Below, piece by piece: positions 38,264 through 48,211 of a DNA stretch of 48,605 nucleotides. Source of the DNA: Flavobacteriales bacterium (lineage in GTDB: Bacteria > Bacteroidota > Bacteroidia > Flavobacteriales > Schleiferiaceae); contig CANHXZ010000002.1 in NCBI GenBank assembly GCA_947464785.1, forward strand, positions 1 to 48,605. Direction: 5' to 3'. The notes beneath the pieces are model-generated. The model worked only from the letters and a program-made list of their open reading frames with translations, made no database searches and was not told the origin of the DNA. A program made the translations under genes and the position numbers. Position 1 is the stretch's first letter, and every line of letters starts with the position of its first letter.

Positions 38264-39379
38264 GTGCGCAAAATTTTCTGGTTTTTTGGTGCTTTGATTT
38301 TGGTGGTGGGCGTTCTGCTGGCCGCCGGCTACGGTTATTTGCTGAAAGGCGTGTACGCTACCTACCTCCAAGGGCGAACCACCTCCAACATCCACGACCG
38401 TTTGTACTTTAATCAAGACAGCGTACTGGCCACCGCGCCGCGCCCGTGGGCGGAAAAAATAGACGCCCAACGCTGGGAACCGTCGGCCTCCCTGCGCACC
38501 GCATTGGACAGCATCCACACCGGAGCACTTTTGGTGGTTCAGCGCGACACCGTACGCTACGAAGCTTATTTTGAAGACGTTACGGCAGAGTCCCGCACCA
38601 ATTCCTTCTCCATGGGCAAGTCCGTGGTGGTTTTGCTGACGCAAATGGCCATCCAACGCGGCGAAATCCCCAGCTGGGAAACCCCAGCCAAGCGTTACCT
38701 CCCGTGGATCAAGGGCCCCGGAGCAGACCGCCTCACCTTGCGCCACCTGTCCGAAATGACCGCAGACCTCAACTGGCGCGAAAACTACCAAAAGCCCTTT
38801 GGCATCACCGCCCGGGCCTACTACGGACACAGCGTGGAGCACACCTTGCACGAAATTGAAGTGGGCAACCCCGGAGCCCAATACGAATACCAAAGCGGAA
38901 GTACCCAACTGCTGTCCCTGTGCTTGGAGGCCGCTACGGGCCGGAAATTGGCCGATTTGGCCGGCGAATACCTGTGGAGCCCCTTGGGAGCAGAAACCAA
39001 CGCCACCTGGCATACGGACGGAACCGGCGAGGCCCTGGCCTACTGCTGCTTGAACGCCACGGCGCGTGATTTTGCGCGCTTGGGGCAGCTTTTGCTGGAT
39101 CACGGCAAGGCCAACGGCGTTTCTGTAGTGGACAGCGCCTTCTTGGCGCGCGCCACCGTTCCCCACGCCTTGAGCGCTTTCTACGGCCAAAGTTTTTGGT
39201 GCGGCAAAACCTCCAACGGCACCCCCTTCGTGTATTACCGCGGCCACCTGGGCCAATGGATTGTATCCGTACCCAGCAAGGACGCAGTTTTTGTTCGACT
39301 GGGCCACCACCACGGCCCGGCCCGGGGAGACCATCCCCGCGCCCTGATTCGCTTGCTGGACGAATGGGTGAACCGGTAA
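38264..39379 (+). CDS. Serine hydrolase / class C beta-lactamase-like
   Basis: SFSMGKSVVVLL (SxxK), YQSGSTQLLSLCLEAATGRKLADLAGEYLWSPLG. GTG start. Confidence 0.9.
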   Translation: MRKIFWFFGALILVVGVLLAAGYGYLLKGVYATYLQGRTTSNIHDRLYFNQDSVLATAPRPWAEKIDAQRWEPSASLRTALDSIHTGALLVVQRDTVRYEAYFEDVTAESRTNSFSMGKSVVVLLTQMAIQRGEIPSWETPAKRYLPWIKGPGADRLTLRHLSEMTADLNWRENYQKPFGITARAYYGHSVEHTLHEIEVGNPGAQYEYQSGSTQLLSLCLEAATGRKLADLAGEYLWSPLGAETNATWHTDGTGEALAYCCLNATARDFARLGQLLLDHGKANGVSVVDSAFLARATVPHALSAFYGQSFWCGKTSNGTPFVYYRGHLGQWIVSVPSKDAVFVRLGHHHGPARGDHPRALIRLLDEWVNR

Positions 39380-40929
39380 TTTCCGTTCGCGGACTGCGGG
39401 TTTCCTTCTCCAACAAGCCGGCACTCTCGGACCTCAACCTGGAAATCGCTCGCGGCGAAACCCTCGCCTTGGTGGGGGAGTCCGGCTCCGGAAAAAGCAC
39501 CGCGGCCCTGGCGTTGATGAACCTCTTGCCGCCTCAGGCCGAGGTGGCGTGGAACGAGTTTACCTTCAACGGTGCACGCCTGTCCATGGTGTTCCAAGAA
39601 CCCATGACGGCGCTCAATCCCACGATGCGCTGCGGCGAGCAGGTGGCAGAAGCCCTTTGGATTGCCTTTGGTATTTCGCGCAAAGAAGCGCGCAAACGCG
39701 CGGTGGACTGGCTGGACCGGGTGCAGCTTCCCCAACCCCACGAATTGGCCCAGCGCTACCCCCACGAACTCAGCGGCGGCCAGCGCCAGCGCGTGATGAT
39801 TGCCCTCGCCATGGCCCGCGAGCCGGCGCTTTTGGTGTGCGACGAGCCCACCACGGCCTTAGACGCCCACGTGCAGGAGGAAATCCTGGAACTCATTCAA
39901 AAGCTTCAGCAGGAGCACGGCACCGCCGTCTTGTTCATTACCCACGACCTGGGTGTGGTCAAGCGCATTGCGGACCGTGTCTGTGTTTTGTGGAAAGGCG
40001 TTGCCGTAGAGTCCGGCACCGCCCAGGACGTTTTGAACCGTCCGCAGCATCCCTACACCCGCGGATTGTTGGCCAGTCGTCCCCCCGTAGATGCCCGGCC
40101 CTACCCCCTCCCCACGGTGTCGGATTTTTTGGAATCCCGCCCGGTGGCCTCCCACGAATGGCCCCGACGCGCCGCAGACCCGCACGCGGTTCCGCTTTTG
40201 CGTGCGGAAGGCTTGGTCAAGTCCTTTTTCGGACCTGTTTTGCGCGCCGTGGACCTGGAAATTTACCCCGGCGAAACCGTTGGCCTGGTGGGCGAATCCG
40301 GCAGCGGGAAGTCCACCTTAGCCCGTTGCTTGGTGAACCTGGAGCACCCCGACGGCGGATCCCTCTGGTGGAAAGGCCAACCGGCCCAGCAAGCTGTTCC
40401 GCGTTCGGAGCGAGCCAAGCGCATCCAGTACGTTTTTCAAGACCCATTTTCCAGCTTACCGCCCCACCGAACCGTGGGCCAAATCTTGGAAGAACCGTTG
40501 CAGGTGCACCGCTGGGCACCCACCGCCCAGGAACGGGAAGAACGGGTGGTGGACCTGCTCACCCGCGTAGGCCTCCAGCCGGCAGACCGGCACAAATACC
40601 CGCACCAATTCAGCGGCGGACAACGCCAACGGGTGGGCATTGCGCGGGCGCTGGCCGTGGAGCCCGAACTGCTGGTGTGCGACGAATCCGTCAGCGCTCT
40701 GGACGTCAGCGTTCAAGCCCAAGTCCTCAACCTGCTGAACGAACTCAAGCAGCAAATGGGCTTCTCCATCTTGTTCATTTCCCACGATTTGCGCGTGGTC
40801 CAGTACATGGCGGACCGGCTCTTGGTCTTGCGCCACGGGGTCTGGGACGCTCAGGGCGACCCCGTTTCCCTCCTGCACCACCCCACCACCCCTTACCTGC
40901 GGCAGTTGTCCGAACACCTCCTTGACTAA
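39364..40929 (+). CDS. Fused dipeptide/oligopeptide-type ABC transporter ATPase (DppD-DppF-like)
   Basis: Two Walker A motifs (GESGSGKSTAALAL, GESGSGKSTLARCL) and two LSGGQRQR/FSGGQRQR signatures. Confidence 0.93.
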   Translation: MGEPVISVRGLRVSFSNKPALSDLNLEIARGETLALVGESGSGKSTAALALMNLLPPQAEVAWNEFTFNGARLSMVFQEPMTALNPTMRCGEQVAEALWIAFGISRKEARKRAVDWLDRVQLPQPHELAQRYPHELSGGQRQRVMIALAMAREPALLVCDEPTTALDAHVQEEILELIQKLQQEHGTAVLFITHDLGVVKRIADRVCVLWKGVAVESGTAQDVLNRPQHPYTRGLLASRPPVDARPYPLPTVSDFLESRPVASHEWPRRAADPHAVPLLRAEGLVKSFFGPVLRAVDLEIYPGETVGLVGESGSGKSTLARCLVNLEHPDGGSLWWKGQPAQQAVPRSERAKRIQYVFQDPFSSLPPHRTVGQILEEPLQVHRWAPTAQEREERVVDLLTRVGLQPADRHKYPHQFSGGQRQRVGIARALAVEPELLVCDESVSALDVSVQAQVLNLLNELKQQMGFSILFISHDLRVVQYMADRLLVLRHGVWDAQGDPVSLLHHPTTPYLRQLSEHLLD

Positions 40930-42409
40930 CGCTACGGTTTCCCCTCGTTATGCGCGTTGGCCGCGGTTCTTGCCTGGGCTGCCCGCGCCTGGGCTCTCGG
41001 GCCGCGCCCCTTGGACTCAAGGGATCGCACTCTTCCTCCTGGCGTTTGCCCTGCGGTCTTGGAGCGCGACGCTCGAAGATTTTCCCAATTTGTGGGACGA
41101 GCAGTACCACGCTGCAGTCGCCAAGTCCTTGATCAACAACCCCCTGGAGCCTCGACTCCTTCCCAACACCGGCCAAGAATTGGATTACCGGGACTGGACG
41201 GGCAACGGGGTTTGGCTGCACAAACCCCCACTCTTCCTCTGGACCATCGCCGGCAGCTTGCGCCTGTGGGGTACCACCGTTTGGGGCTTGCGCTTTCCCA
41301 GCATTCTCTTGGGCTCGCTTTCCGTTTTACTCGTTTGGGCCTTGGGCCGACGGTTCTCCAACGCGCGCGCGGGGTTTTGGGGCGCCCTGTGGTTGGCGGT
41401 GGGTCATTTTAGCTTGTCTTTGGTGGCCGGACGCATCCCCACGGACCACAACGATGTGCATTTTGCTTTTTGGATAGGCCTGGGTTTGTGGACGGCGTCC
41501 GGGTACATGCACCGCAGCACCTACGGCCGCGCCGCGGCCGTAGGTGCTGCGGTGGGCGCCGCCGTGCTCACCAAATGGCTTCCCGGCCTTTGGGCCGGGG
41601 GGGTCTTGGGCCTGTGGATCTTTTGGTCCGGACGGCACCGAGGGACCGTCGGCCGACGTTCTTTAGTCCACGGAATTTGGGCGGTGTGCGTTGCGACGGC
41701 CGTCGCGCTGCCCTGGAATGCGTACATCCGAACGGTTTTCCCCACGGAGGCTTCCTACGAATCTGAGTACAACGCGCGCCACCTGACGGAAGCCCTGGAA
41801 GGGCATAGCGAGCCCCTTTTCTTCCATGCCACCAGCCAAGTGGACCTGTGGGGCTGGGCTGGCGCCCTCCTTTTGGTTCTGGGCGTTTGGGCCGCTTGGC
41901 GTACCCGACGTCCGGAGTGGCGCACCACGGTGGTGGGGGTGGTGTTGTTTTTTGGGGTGTACACCGTGGCGGCCACCAAGATGGTGTCCTTTACCTACGG
42001 CATTTCCGTACCGCTCGCCTTGTTGGTGGGGTGCGGGGTTGAGTCGGTGCTGCGGAAAGTAGAGGGTTTGAGGACGTCAGAAAGTCCGGCGGGGCGAATT
42101 GGTTGGGCTCGGACCGCAACCACCGCCGCGCTTTTGGCACTCGCTTTTTTGGACAACGGAAGGCCCTGGGAGACTTGGGACAAGGCCCAATTGAACACCC
42201 CCATGCGTCGGGCGCGGCAGCGCTACGCAGACTATTTCCGCGCGCACGCGGCAACGCATCCGGGCGAGCGTCCGGTCTTTCAAAACGTCCCCAAACACGC
42301 CGTACCCCTGGCGCTATTTTTCACAGAGGGAACGGTGGATGTGCGCACCGTCAACGCCCAACCGGAGTTGGTTCCGGAGCGTCCGGCGCAGCAGTTCTCC
42401 CGCCCGTAG
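40922..42409 (+). CDS. Glycosyltransferase family 39 (ArnT/PMT-like) membrane protein
   Basis: LWDEQYHAAVAKSLINNPLEPRLL, multiple TMs, LTKWLPGLWAGG. TTG start. Confidence 0.85.
   Translation: MTNATVSPRYARWPRFLPGLPAPGLSGRAPWTQGIALFLLAFALRSWSATLEDFPNLWDEQYHAAVAKSLINNPLEPRLLPNTGQELDYRDWTGNGVWLHKPPLFLWTIAGSLRLWGTTVWGLRFPSILLGSLSVLLVWALGRRFSNARAGFWGALWLAVGHFSLSLVAGRIPTDHNDVHFAFWIGLGLWTASGYMHRSTYGRAAAVGAAVGAAVLTKWLPGLWAGGVLGLWIFWSGRHRGTVGRRSLVHGIWAVCVATAVALPWNAYIRTVFPTEASYESEYNARHLTEALEGHSEPLFFHATSQVDLWGWAGALLLVLGVWAAWRTRRPEWRTTVVGVVLFFGVYTVAATKMVSFTYGISVPLALLVGCGVESVLRKVEGLRTSESPAGRIGWARTATTAALLALAFLDNGRPWETWDKAQLNTPMRRARQRYADYFRAHAATHPGERPVFQNVPKHAVPLALFFTEGTVDVRTVNAQPELVPERPAQQFSRP
41510..41554. 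repeat. 45-bp near-perfect palindrome (22-bp arms, 1-nt spacer) inside the GT39 CDS
   Basis: CACCGCAGCACCTACGGCCGCG-C-CGCGGCCGTAGGTGCTGCGGTG checked base by base. Confidence 0.97.
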
Positions 42410-42442
42410 CGGGGGCGGGGCGTCGCATGACAAAAGAAGCAC

Positions 42443-42462
42443 AAACCTCGGCACGAGGTTTT
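42443..42462. terminator. Hairpin between convergent GT39 and cytochrome genes
   Basis: AAACCTCG-GCA-CGAGGTTTT. Confidence 0.55.
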
Positions 42463-42477
42463 GCAACTAATTGTAAT

Positions 42478-42831
42478 TTAGTTACTTGCGGCAAATAAAT
42501 AGCGCAGAATGAGCTGCTCGCCTTCGGGAGAAATCACCGTGGCCTGTGCTTTTTTGTTGGCCTTGACCACCATGCGGGGCACCACCTCCGACCACTGTGC
42601 TTCCGAATGGCTTCGGGGGCCGTACAGGCCGTGGCAACGGCCGCAGTTTCCTTGGTACAGGGCTTGGCCTGCGTCAAAATCGGCGGCGGTGTAGCCCGGA
42701 AACTTGGCTTTTGCTGCAACCATTCCGGTAGACTCTGCGGGTGCTGCTTGTTCCACAACAGCTTTTGGGGTACCGCAAGCAGAAAGAAAGAGGGCCAGTG
42801 CGGAGAAGAGGGCGATGCTTGACTTGTTCAT
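42478..42831 (-). CDS. Small c-type cytochrome lipoprotein
   Basis: Lipobox LSACG; haem motif CGRCH (GQALYQGNCGRCHGLY). Confidence 0.9.
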   Translation of the reverse strand: MNKSSIALFSALALFLSACGTPKAVVEQAAPAESTGMVAAKAKFPGYTAADFDAGQALYQGNCGRCHGLYGPRSHSEAQWSEVVPRMVVKANKKAQATVISPEGEQLILRYLFAASN

Positions 42832-42835
42832 GTTT

Positions 42836-42843
42836 TGAAGATA
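42836..42843 (-). promoter_or_regulatory. -7-like element TATCTTCA, 4 nt from the ATG
   Basis: Minus strand CGTATCTTCAAAACATG. Confidence 0.45.
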
Positions 42844-42901
42844 CGGAGATTGTACGACATCCGAATTGTCCGGTGGGGCGCCTGCAGCGCCGCGGTAAGG
42901 T

Positions 42902-43561
42902 TTACAGCTTCATTTCGGGAATTTCCCCGTTCACCACCAAGCGTCCGGCGGTTTTGGCCACAATTTCTTCCACGCTGACGCCCGGTGCGCGCTCCAACAA
43001 AACAAAGCCGCGTTCGGGGTCGATGTCCAGCACCGCCAATTCGGTCACTATTTTTTTGACGCAGCCCACGCCCGTGATGGGCAGGGTGCAGGCAGACAAC
43101 AACTTGGACTCGCCCTTGGGGTTGGTGTGCTGCATGGCCACAATGATGTTCTCCGCAGAGGCCACCAAGTCCATGGCGCCGCCCATGCCTTTGACCATTT
43201 TTCCGGGAATTTTCCAATTGGCAATGTCTCCGTTGTCAGACACCTCCATGGCGCCCAAGACGGTCAATTGCACTTTTTGCGCGCGAATCATGCCAAAGCT
43301 CAAGGCGGAGTCAAAAAAGGCAGCGCCGGGCAGAGCCGTGATGGTTTGCTTGCCGGCGTTGATTAGGTCCGGATCTTCCTCGCCCTCCCAAGGGAAGGGA
43401 CCCATTCCCAAAATGCCGTTTTCGGACTGAAATTCCACAGAAATTCCCTGGGGAATGTAGTTCGCCACCAGGGTGGGGATGCCAATGCCCAGGTTGACGT
43501 ACCAGCCGTCGCGGAGTTCTTGTGCAATGCGTTGCGCAATGCCGTTTTTGTCAAGTGCCAT
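42902..43561 (-). CDS. scoB: 3-oxoacid CoA-transferase subunit B
   Basis: [50 protein letters not shown]. Confidence 0.93.
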   Translation of the reverse strand: MALDKNGIAQRIAQELRDGWYVNLGIGIPTLVANYIPQGISVEFQSENGILGMGPFPWEGEEDPDLINAGKQTITALPGAAFFDSALSFGMIRAQKVQLTVLGAMEVSDNGDIANWKIPGKMVKGMGGAMDLVASAENIIVAMQHTNPKGESKLLSACTLPITGVGCVKKIVTELAVLDIDPERGFVLLERAPGVSVEEIVAKTAGRLVVNGEIPEMKL

Positions 43562-43570
43562 GGCGAAGGA

Positions 43571-44272
43571 TCAAGGGCGCGGACGAACCGTGCGGTTTTC
43601 AATGCGTTTCTCGTAGTGTTCTCCCTGAAAAAGCCGATGCACAAAGATGCCCGGAACGTGGATGTGGTTGGGGTCCAAGCTGCCCAAAGGCACGATTTCT
43701 TCTACCTCCGCCACGGTGATTTTCCCGGCCATGGCCATCAAGGGGTTGAAGTTTCGGGCGGTGCCGCGAAACACCAGATTGCCGGCGGGATCTGCTTTCC
43801 AGGCCTTCACAAAGGCAAAGGAGGCGTCGAATGCGTGTTCCAGGAGGTGTGGTTTGCCGTTGAAGACCCGGACTTCTTTGCCTTCCGCTACTTCGGTTCC
43901 GTATCCGGCTGGAGTGAAGAAGGCGGGAATGCCCGCGCCTGCGGCGCGGCACCGCTCCGCCAAGGTTCCCTGCGGAATCAACTCCACCTCCAGTTCCCCG
44001 GAGAGCATGAGGCGTTCGAATTCGGCATTTTCACCCACGTAGGAAGAAATCATTTTCTTCACTTGCCGGGTTTCCAGCAAGAGGCCCAAGCCAAAACCGT
44101 CGACGCCGGCGTTGTTGGAGACGCAGGTGAGGTTGCGGGTACCGCGTTTGCGTACGGCCGCAATCGCGTTTTCCGGGATGCCGCTGAGTCCAAATCCCCC
44201 AAAGAGAACCGTCATACCGTCCTCCAGCCCGTCCAGGGCGGTGTCGGCGTTCGCTACGCGTTTGTCTATCAT
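43571..44272 (-). CDS. scoA: 3-oxoacid CoA-transferase subunit A
   Basis: [44 protein letters not shown]. Confidence 0.93.
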   Translation of the reverse strand: MIDKRVANADTALDGLEDGMTVLFGGFGLSGIPENAIAAVRKRGTRNLTCVSNNAGVDGFGLGLLLETRQVKKMISSYVGENAEFERLMLSGELEVELIPQGTLAERCRAAGAGIPAFFTPAGYGTEVAEGKEVRVFNGKPHLLEHAFDASFAFVKAWKADPAGNLVFRGTARNFNPLMAMAGKITVAEVEEIVPLGSLDPNHIHVPGIFVHRLFQGEHYEKRIENRTVRPRP

Positions 44273-44275
44273 GAT

Positions 44276-46576
44276 TCAGTCAAATTCACTCCACTCGTCC
44301 GTGGCCACCTCCGCCGCTGCGGCCTTGCAGTCGGTTCGTATGGTCATGGGGGTGGAAGGCAGGTCAAAAGCATTGGACCGGACGCCCAGTGCCGGATCAG
44401 CATAGCATTTGCGCATGTACAGGGCCCAAACGGGAAGAGCCGTGGTGGCGCCTTGTCCAAAAACGGTGGAGCCAAAGTGCGCGGCGCGGTCGTCGCATCC
44501 GGTCCAAACACCGGTAACCAAGTTGGGCACCATGCCCATGAACCAGCCGTCGGAGTTGTTTTGCGTGGTGCCGGTTTTGCCCGCAATGGGGTTGGTAAAG
44601 GCGTAGGGGAAACCGGTGACTACATTGTCCGGATAACCGCCACCGGAGGAGCGCAGTCGGGCCCCCGTTCCGTACTCGGTAACGCCGGAAAGGAGGCTGG
44701 TAACCGCATAAGCCACCTCCGGGGAAAGCGCCTCGTGGGACTCCGGCACAAACTCGTCCAGCACCACGCCGTTCTTGTCTTCAATGCGCGTAATCACAAT
44801 GGGTTTGGTGTACACGCCGCCGTTGCCAAAGGCCGTGTAGGCGCCCACCATTTCTTCCACCGTTAAGTCGACGGTTCCCAGCGCGATGGAGGGCACTTCC
44901 GGCAGGTCCGACGTCATGCCCAAGGCCCGCGCCAGTTGCACCACGGCCTGCGGGCCGATTTGCTTCATCAAGTAGGTGGTGATGGTGTTCACGGACTTGG
45001 CAAGCGCTTGCTTGAGGGTGAGCAGTCCGCCGTATTCGTCGTCTGAATTGCTGGGGCACCAGTCTTCGGTCAGGCCAAATTCACCGGCCTGAATGCACAC
45101 CTTTTGGTTGGGCACTTCCATGCAAGGCGAAAACTTTTTCTGCTCCATGGCCGCGGCGTACACAAACGGCTTGAACGTTGAGCCCACCTGCCGTTGTCCT
45201 TGAGCCACGTGGTCGTACTGGAAATGCGCGTAGTCAATGCCGCCCACCCAGGCCTTCACAAAACCCGTTTGGGGCTCCACGCTGAGCAAACCGCACTGGT
45301 AGAAGGACTTCATGTAGCGGATGGAGTCCAGCGGGCTCAGTACTGTGTCCACCGGCCCTTTCCAACTGAAGACCTTCATGGGGATTTTGGTCCGGAAAAT
45401 GCGCTGAATTTCTGCTTCGCTGGTACCGGACTCCACCAAATTTCGGTACCGCGGGGTTTGCTTCATGCCCCGGTTCATGATGGTTTGGTATTGGTCTTCC
45501 GCGTTTCCTTGGAAGTAGAAAGGACCGTATTTGCGTCCCTTGATTTGCTTGAAAAATACCCGCTGCAGGTTGGACAGGTGCTCGGCAACCGCCTCTTCCG
45601 CGTAGCGCTGCATGCGGATGTCCACCGTCGTGTAAATTTTCAAGCCGTCGGTGTACAAATTGTAGGAAGACCCGTCCGGCTTGGGGTGATCCTTCACCCA
45701 TTCTTTGAGTTGGCCCCGAATGTATTCGCGCAGGTACGGCGCCAGGCCGCGGTCGTGTGTTTGCGGGTTGAACCGAACTTCCAGCGGCGTGGCGGCAAAA
45801 GACGTGTATTCTTCTTCCGTGAGGTACCCGTTGCGCTCCATTTGGCGCAGTACCGTGTTGCGGCGCGCGGTAGCTTCTTCCAACCGACGAACGGGATTGT
45901 AGATGGACGGATTCTTCACCATGCCCACCAGGACCGCGGCCTCCGGAACCGTCAATTGCTGGGGGTTTTTACCGAAGTAAATGCGGGAGGCACTGTGCAC
46001 GCCCACGGCCTGGTAAAGGAAGTCGAACTGATTAAAATAAAGCGCAATAATCTCGTCTTTGGTGTACCGAGATTCCAGTTGCAGCGCAATGATCCACTCC
46101 TTGAATTTTTGCAGCAATCGGCCCGCTTTGCTGGACGCCGGCTCGTGGAACATCTGCTTGGCCAACTGCTGGGTCAGCGTGGACCCACCCCCTTGGGTAC
46201 CGAAACTGGCCAACGCGCGCCCCAGCGAACGGAAGTCTATTCCGGCGTGCTCGTAAAAACGCTCGTCTTCGGTGGCCACCAAGGCTTGGACCAGGTGGGG
46301 AGGAAGTTGATCGTACTCGGTGTGGACGCGGTTTTCTTCAAAAAAAGTGCCCAGTTGCTCCCCGTTGGCGTCGACTATTTGGGTGGCCAGAAAACTCTTG
46401 GGGTTCGCGATTTCTTCGGTGGACGGCAAGGCGCCAAAAGCCCCAACCCAGGCCAAAAACAGGCCCAACAGAATGAGGGACGGCACGGACAAAACCGCAA
46501 TCCAAAAGATCCGTACTTCGCGGCGAAAATCGCGCGGCTCGGTAGGTTTAGCGGCGGGAGGCATCGGCAGGTTCAA
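44276..46576 (-). CDS. Penicillin-binding protein 1A (bifunctional transglycosylase/transpeptidase)
   Basis: ATEDERFYEHAGIDFRSLGRAL, GGSTLTQQLAKQMF, RQVGSTFKPFVYAAAM, GKTGTTQNNSDGWFMG. Confidence 0.96.
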   Translation of the reverse strand: MNLPMPPAAKPTEPRDFRREVRIFWIAVLSVPSLILLGLFLAWVGAFGALPSTEEIANPKSFLATQIVDANGEQLGTFFEENRVHTEYDQLPPHLVQALVATEDERFYEHAGIDFRSLGRALASFGTQGGGSTLTQQLAKQMFHEPASSKAGRLLQKFKEWIIALQLESRYTKDEIIALYFNQFDFLYQAVGVHSASRIYFGKNPQQLTVPEAAVLVGMVKNPSIYNPVRRLEEATARRNTVLRQMERNGYLTEEEYTSFAATPLEVRFNPQTHDRGLAPYLREYIRGQLKEWVKDHPKPDGSSYNLYTDGLKIYTTVDIRMQRYAEEAVAEHLSNLQRVFFKQIKGRKYGPFYFQGNAEDQYQTIMNRGMKQTPRYRNLVESGTSEAEIQRIFRTKIPMKVFSWKGPVDTVLSPLDSIRYMKSFYQCGLLSVEPQTGFVKAWVGGIDYAHFQYDHVAQGQRQVGSTFKPFVYAAAMEQKKFSPCMEVPNQKVCIQAGEFGLTEDWCPSNSDDEYGGLLTLKQALAKSVNTITTYLMKQIGPQAVVQLARALGMTSDLPEVPSIALGTVDLTVEEMVGAYTAFGNGGVYTKPIVITRIEDKNGVVLDEFVPESHEALSPEVAYAVTSLLSGVTEYGTGARLRSSGGGYPDNVVTGFPYAFTNPIAGKTGTTQNNSDGWFMGMVPNLVTGVWTGCDDRAAHFGSTVFGQGATTALPVWALYMRKCYADPALGVRSNAFDLPSTPMTIRTDCKAAAAEVATDEWSEFD

Positions 46577-47057
46577 TGGTGAATCCTACGCTGCGCACGC
46601 CCGGCAAGGGATTTTCGCGCATTACGTGTTGAAATCGAAAACGGTAGGGGCCCGCTTTTTGAAACGACACGGCTTGTCCCCGAAACGGAACGGTCAGGGT
46701 TTTGATCCCACCTACGCCTTCGCCCAGCCAGGTTCCGCGGTCGTCCGCGAGTTGAATTTCAACGGTGTCTTGGTATTCAATACCGTCGGCCCCAATGATT
46801 TGACGCCCCAAGTAGAGGTTGCGGTACGGATACGCTTGGGTGTGTCGCACGGAAACCAGCATCACGTACGGCTGCGCCGTGTCGGTTACGGACGCATCGA
46901 ATTGAACGGCGGAATCCCGTTCCCATCCGCCAGCAGGCAAGTCCGAAAAATCGCGAAACAACGCGTCTCCGTCGGCGCACCCAACGGCGCTGCCAAGGAT
47001 CAATAAAACTCCTAGAATTAGGAATTTAGGCTTTTTTTTGCGGCGGACGGTTTCCAC
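46548..47057 (-). CDS. gldH: Gliding motility lipoprotein GldH
   Basis: Lipobox-like SAVGC; YVMLVSVRHTQAYPYRNLYLGRQII; position between PBP1a and ricT. Confidence 0.85.
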   Translation of the reverse strand: METVRRKKKPKFLILGVLLILGSAVGCADGDALFRDFSDLPAGGWERDSAVQFDASVTDTAQPYVMLVSVRHTQAYPYRNLYLGRQIIGADGIEYQDTVEIQLADDRGTWLGEGVGGIKTLTVPFRGQAVSFQKAGPYRFRFQHVMRENPLPGVRSVGFTIEPADASRR

Positions 47058-48180
47058 GTTTATTGAAGGAACGATTTTTCTTTTTGGGCTTGTCGAAACG
47101 GGTCAATGAGTCTTCTGTGGGGGCAACAATTTCAACGAAATCATCCGCTTTGACGCGGTGCTCCACCACTTGCTTGTCTTCCAACGCGGCAGGCTTTTCC
47201 CCGCGCGCATTCATGTCCATCATGGCCTTGGCGTCCTCCGCCTTCAGGGCAATCCAGGTGGCGCGGTCGTCCCGGTAGGCAAACCACATCATGCCGCGCA
47301 GGATGTCCATTTTTTGCATTTCTGCCTCGCCCTTTTCGGTCTTGATTTTCTTTCCCTCGGGGAAAATGCTCATGGCCTCTGCGTACTGATCCAATTCAAA
47401 ATTGAGGCAGCACTTCAGTTTGCCGCACTGTCCGGCCAACTTCTGGGGGTTCAAACTCAAGGACTGATACCGGGCGGCAGCCGTAGTGACCGCCCGAAAA
47501 TCCGTCAGCCAGGTGGAGCAGCACAATTCGCGCCCGCAAATGCCGAGTCCGCCCAACCGTCCGGCCTCTTGGCGGGCACCTATGTGGCGCATTTCTACGC
47601 GAATGCCCAAGGCCGCAGAAAGATCCCGAACCAATTGACGAAAATCCACGCGCTCTTCAGCGGTGTAGTAAAAGAACGCTTTGAAGCCATCGCCCTGGGC
47701 CTCGACGTCCGAAACCTTCATGTTCAGGCCGTGCTGAACCGCCATTTGGCGGCAAGCCGTCATCCATTCGCCTTCTTTGACGCGGGCGCCTTCCCATTTT
47801 TCCAGGTCGCGTTCGGTGGCCTTGCGGAGGAGCTTGCGCGCTGCCGCAACGTCCGTGTCTGCAGCCTTTTTGCGCATTTGCACGCGCACCAGTTCCCCAG
47901 TCAGGGAAACGCTGCCCAGGTCGTATCCACCGGTTCCGGTTTCCACCGCCACGGTGTTGCCCACATAAAAATGCAGTTGGTGTGCGTTGTAGTAGAAGTC
48001 TTTGCGCCCGTTTTTGAAGCGAACCTCCACCCACCAACAGGGTTCTTGCCCCTCCGGCAACTCCATGTTGGTCAGCCAGTTGAACACCGTCAACTTGCCG
48101 CAGGAGTGGGTACCGCAGGAACCGTTGTTTCCGCAACCACTGGGGATTCCGCCGCTTGATGAACAGGAGCTACAGGCCAT
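47026..48180 (-). CDS. ricT: RicT/YaaT-like PSP1-domain protein
   Basis: Cys-rich MACSSCSSSGGIPSGCGNNGSCGTHSCGK; IGARQEAGRLGGLGICGRELCCSTWL; QCGKLKCCLNFE. Confidence 0.9.
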   Translation of the reverse strand: MACSSCSSSGGIPSGCGNNGSCGTHSCGKLTVFNWLTNMELPEGQEPCWWVEVRFKNGRKDFYYNAHQLHFYVGNTVAVETGTGGYDLGSVSLTGELVRVQMRKKAADTDVAAARKLLRKATERDLEKWEGARVKEGEWMTACRQMAVQHGLNMKVSDVEAQGDGFKAFFYYTAEERVDFRQLVRDLSAALGIRVEMRHIGARQEAGRLGGLGICGRELCCSTWLTDFRAVTTAAARYQSLSLNPQKLAGQCGKLKCCLNFELDQYAEAMSIFPEGKKIKTEKGEAEMQKMDILRGMMWFAYRDDRATWIALKAEDAKAMMDMNARGEKPAALEDKQVVEHRVKADDFVEIVAPTEDSLTRFDKPKKKNRSFNKRGNRPPQKKA

Positions 48181-48184
48181 GTCA

Positions 48185-48192
48185 CGAAGATA
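48185..48192 (-). promoter_or_regulatory. -7-like element TATCTTCG, 4 nt from the ricT ATG
   Basis: Minus strand CGTATCTTCGTGACATG. Confidence 0.5.
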
Positions 48193-48211
48193 CGCATCTT
48201 TGCACTACTCT

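Noticed and set aside
38249-39424. 391-aa minus ORF opposite the serine hydrolase
   Set aside because: Antisense shadow; the + strand has SxxK and beta-lactamase-like motifs.
43520-46582. Long + strand ORFs opposite scoA and PBP1a (43520-44866, 45194-46582)
   Set aside because: Antisense to well-identified genes; no domain signature.
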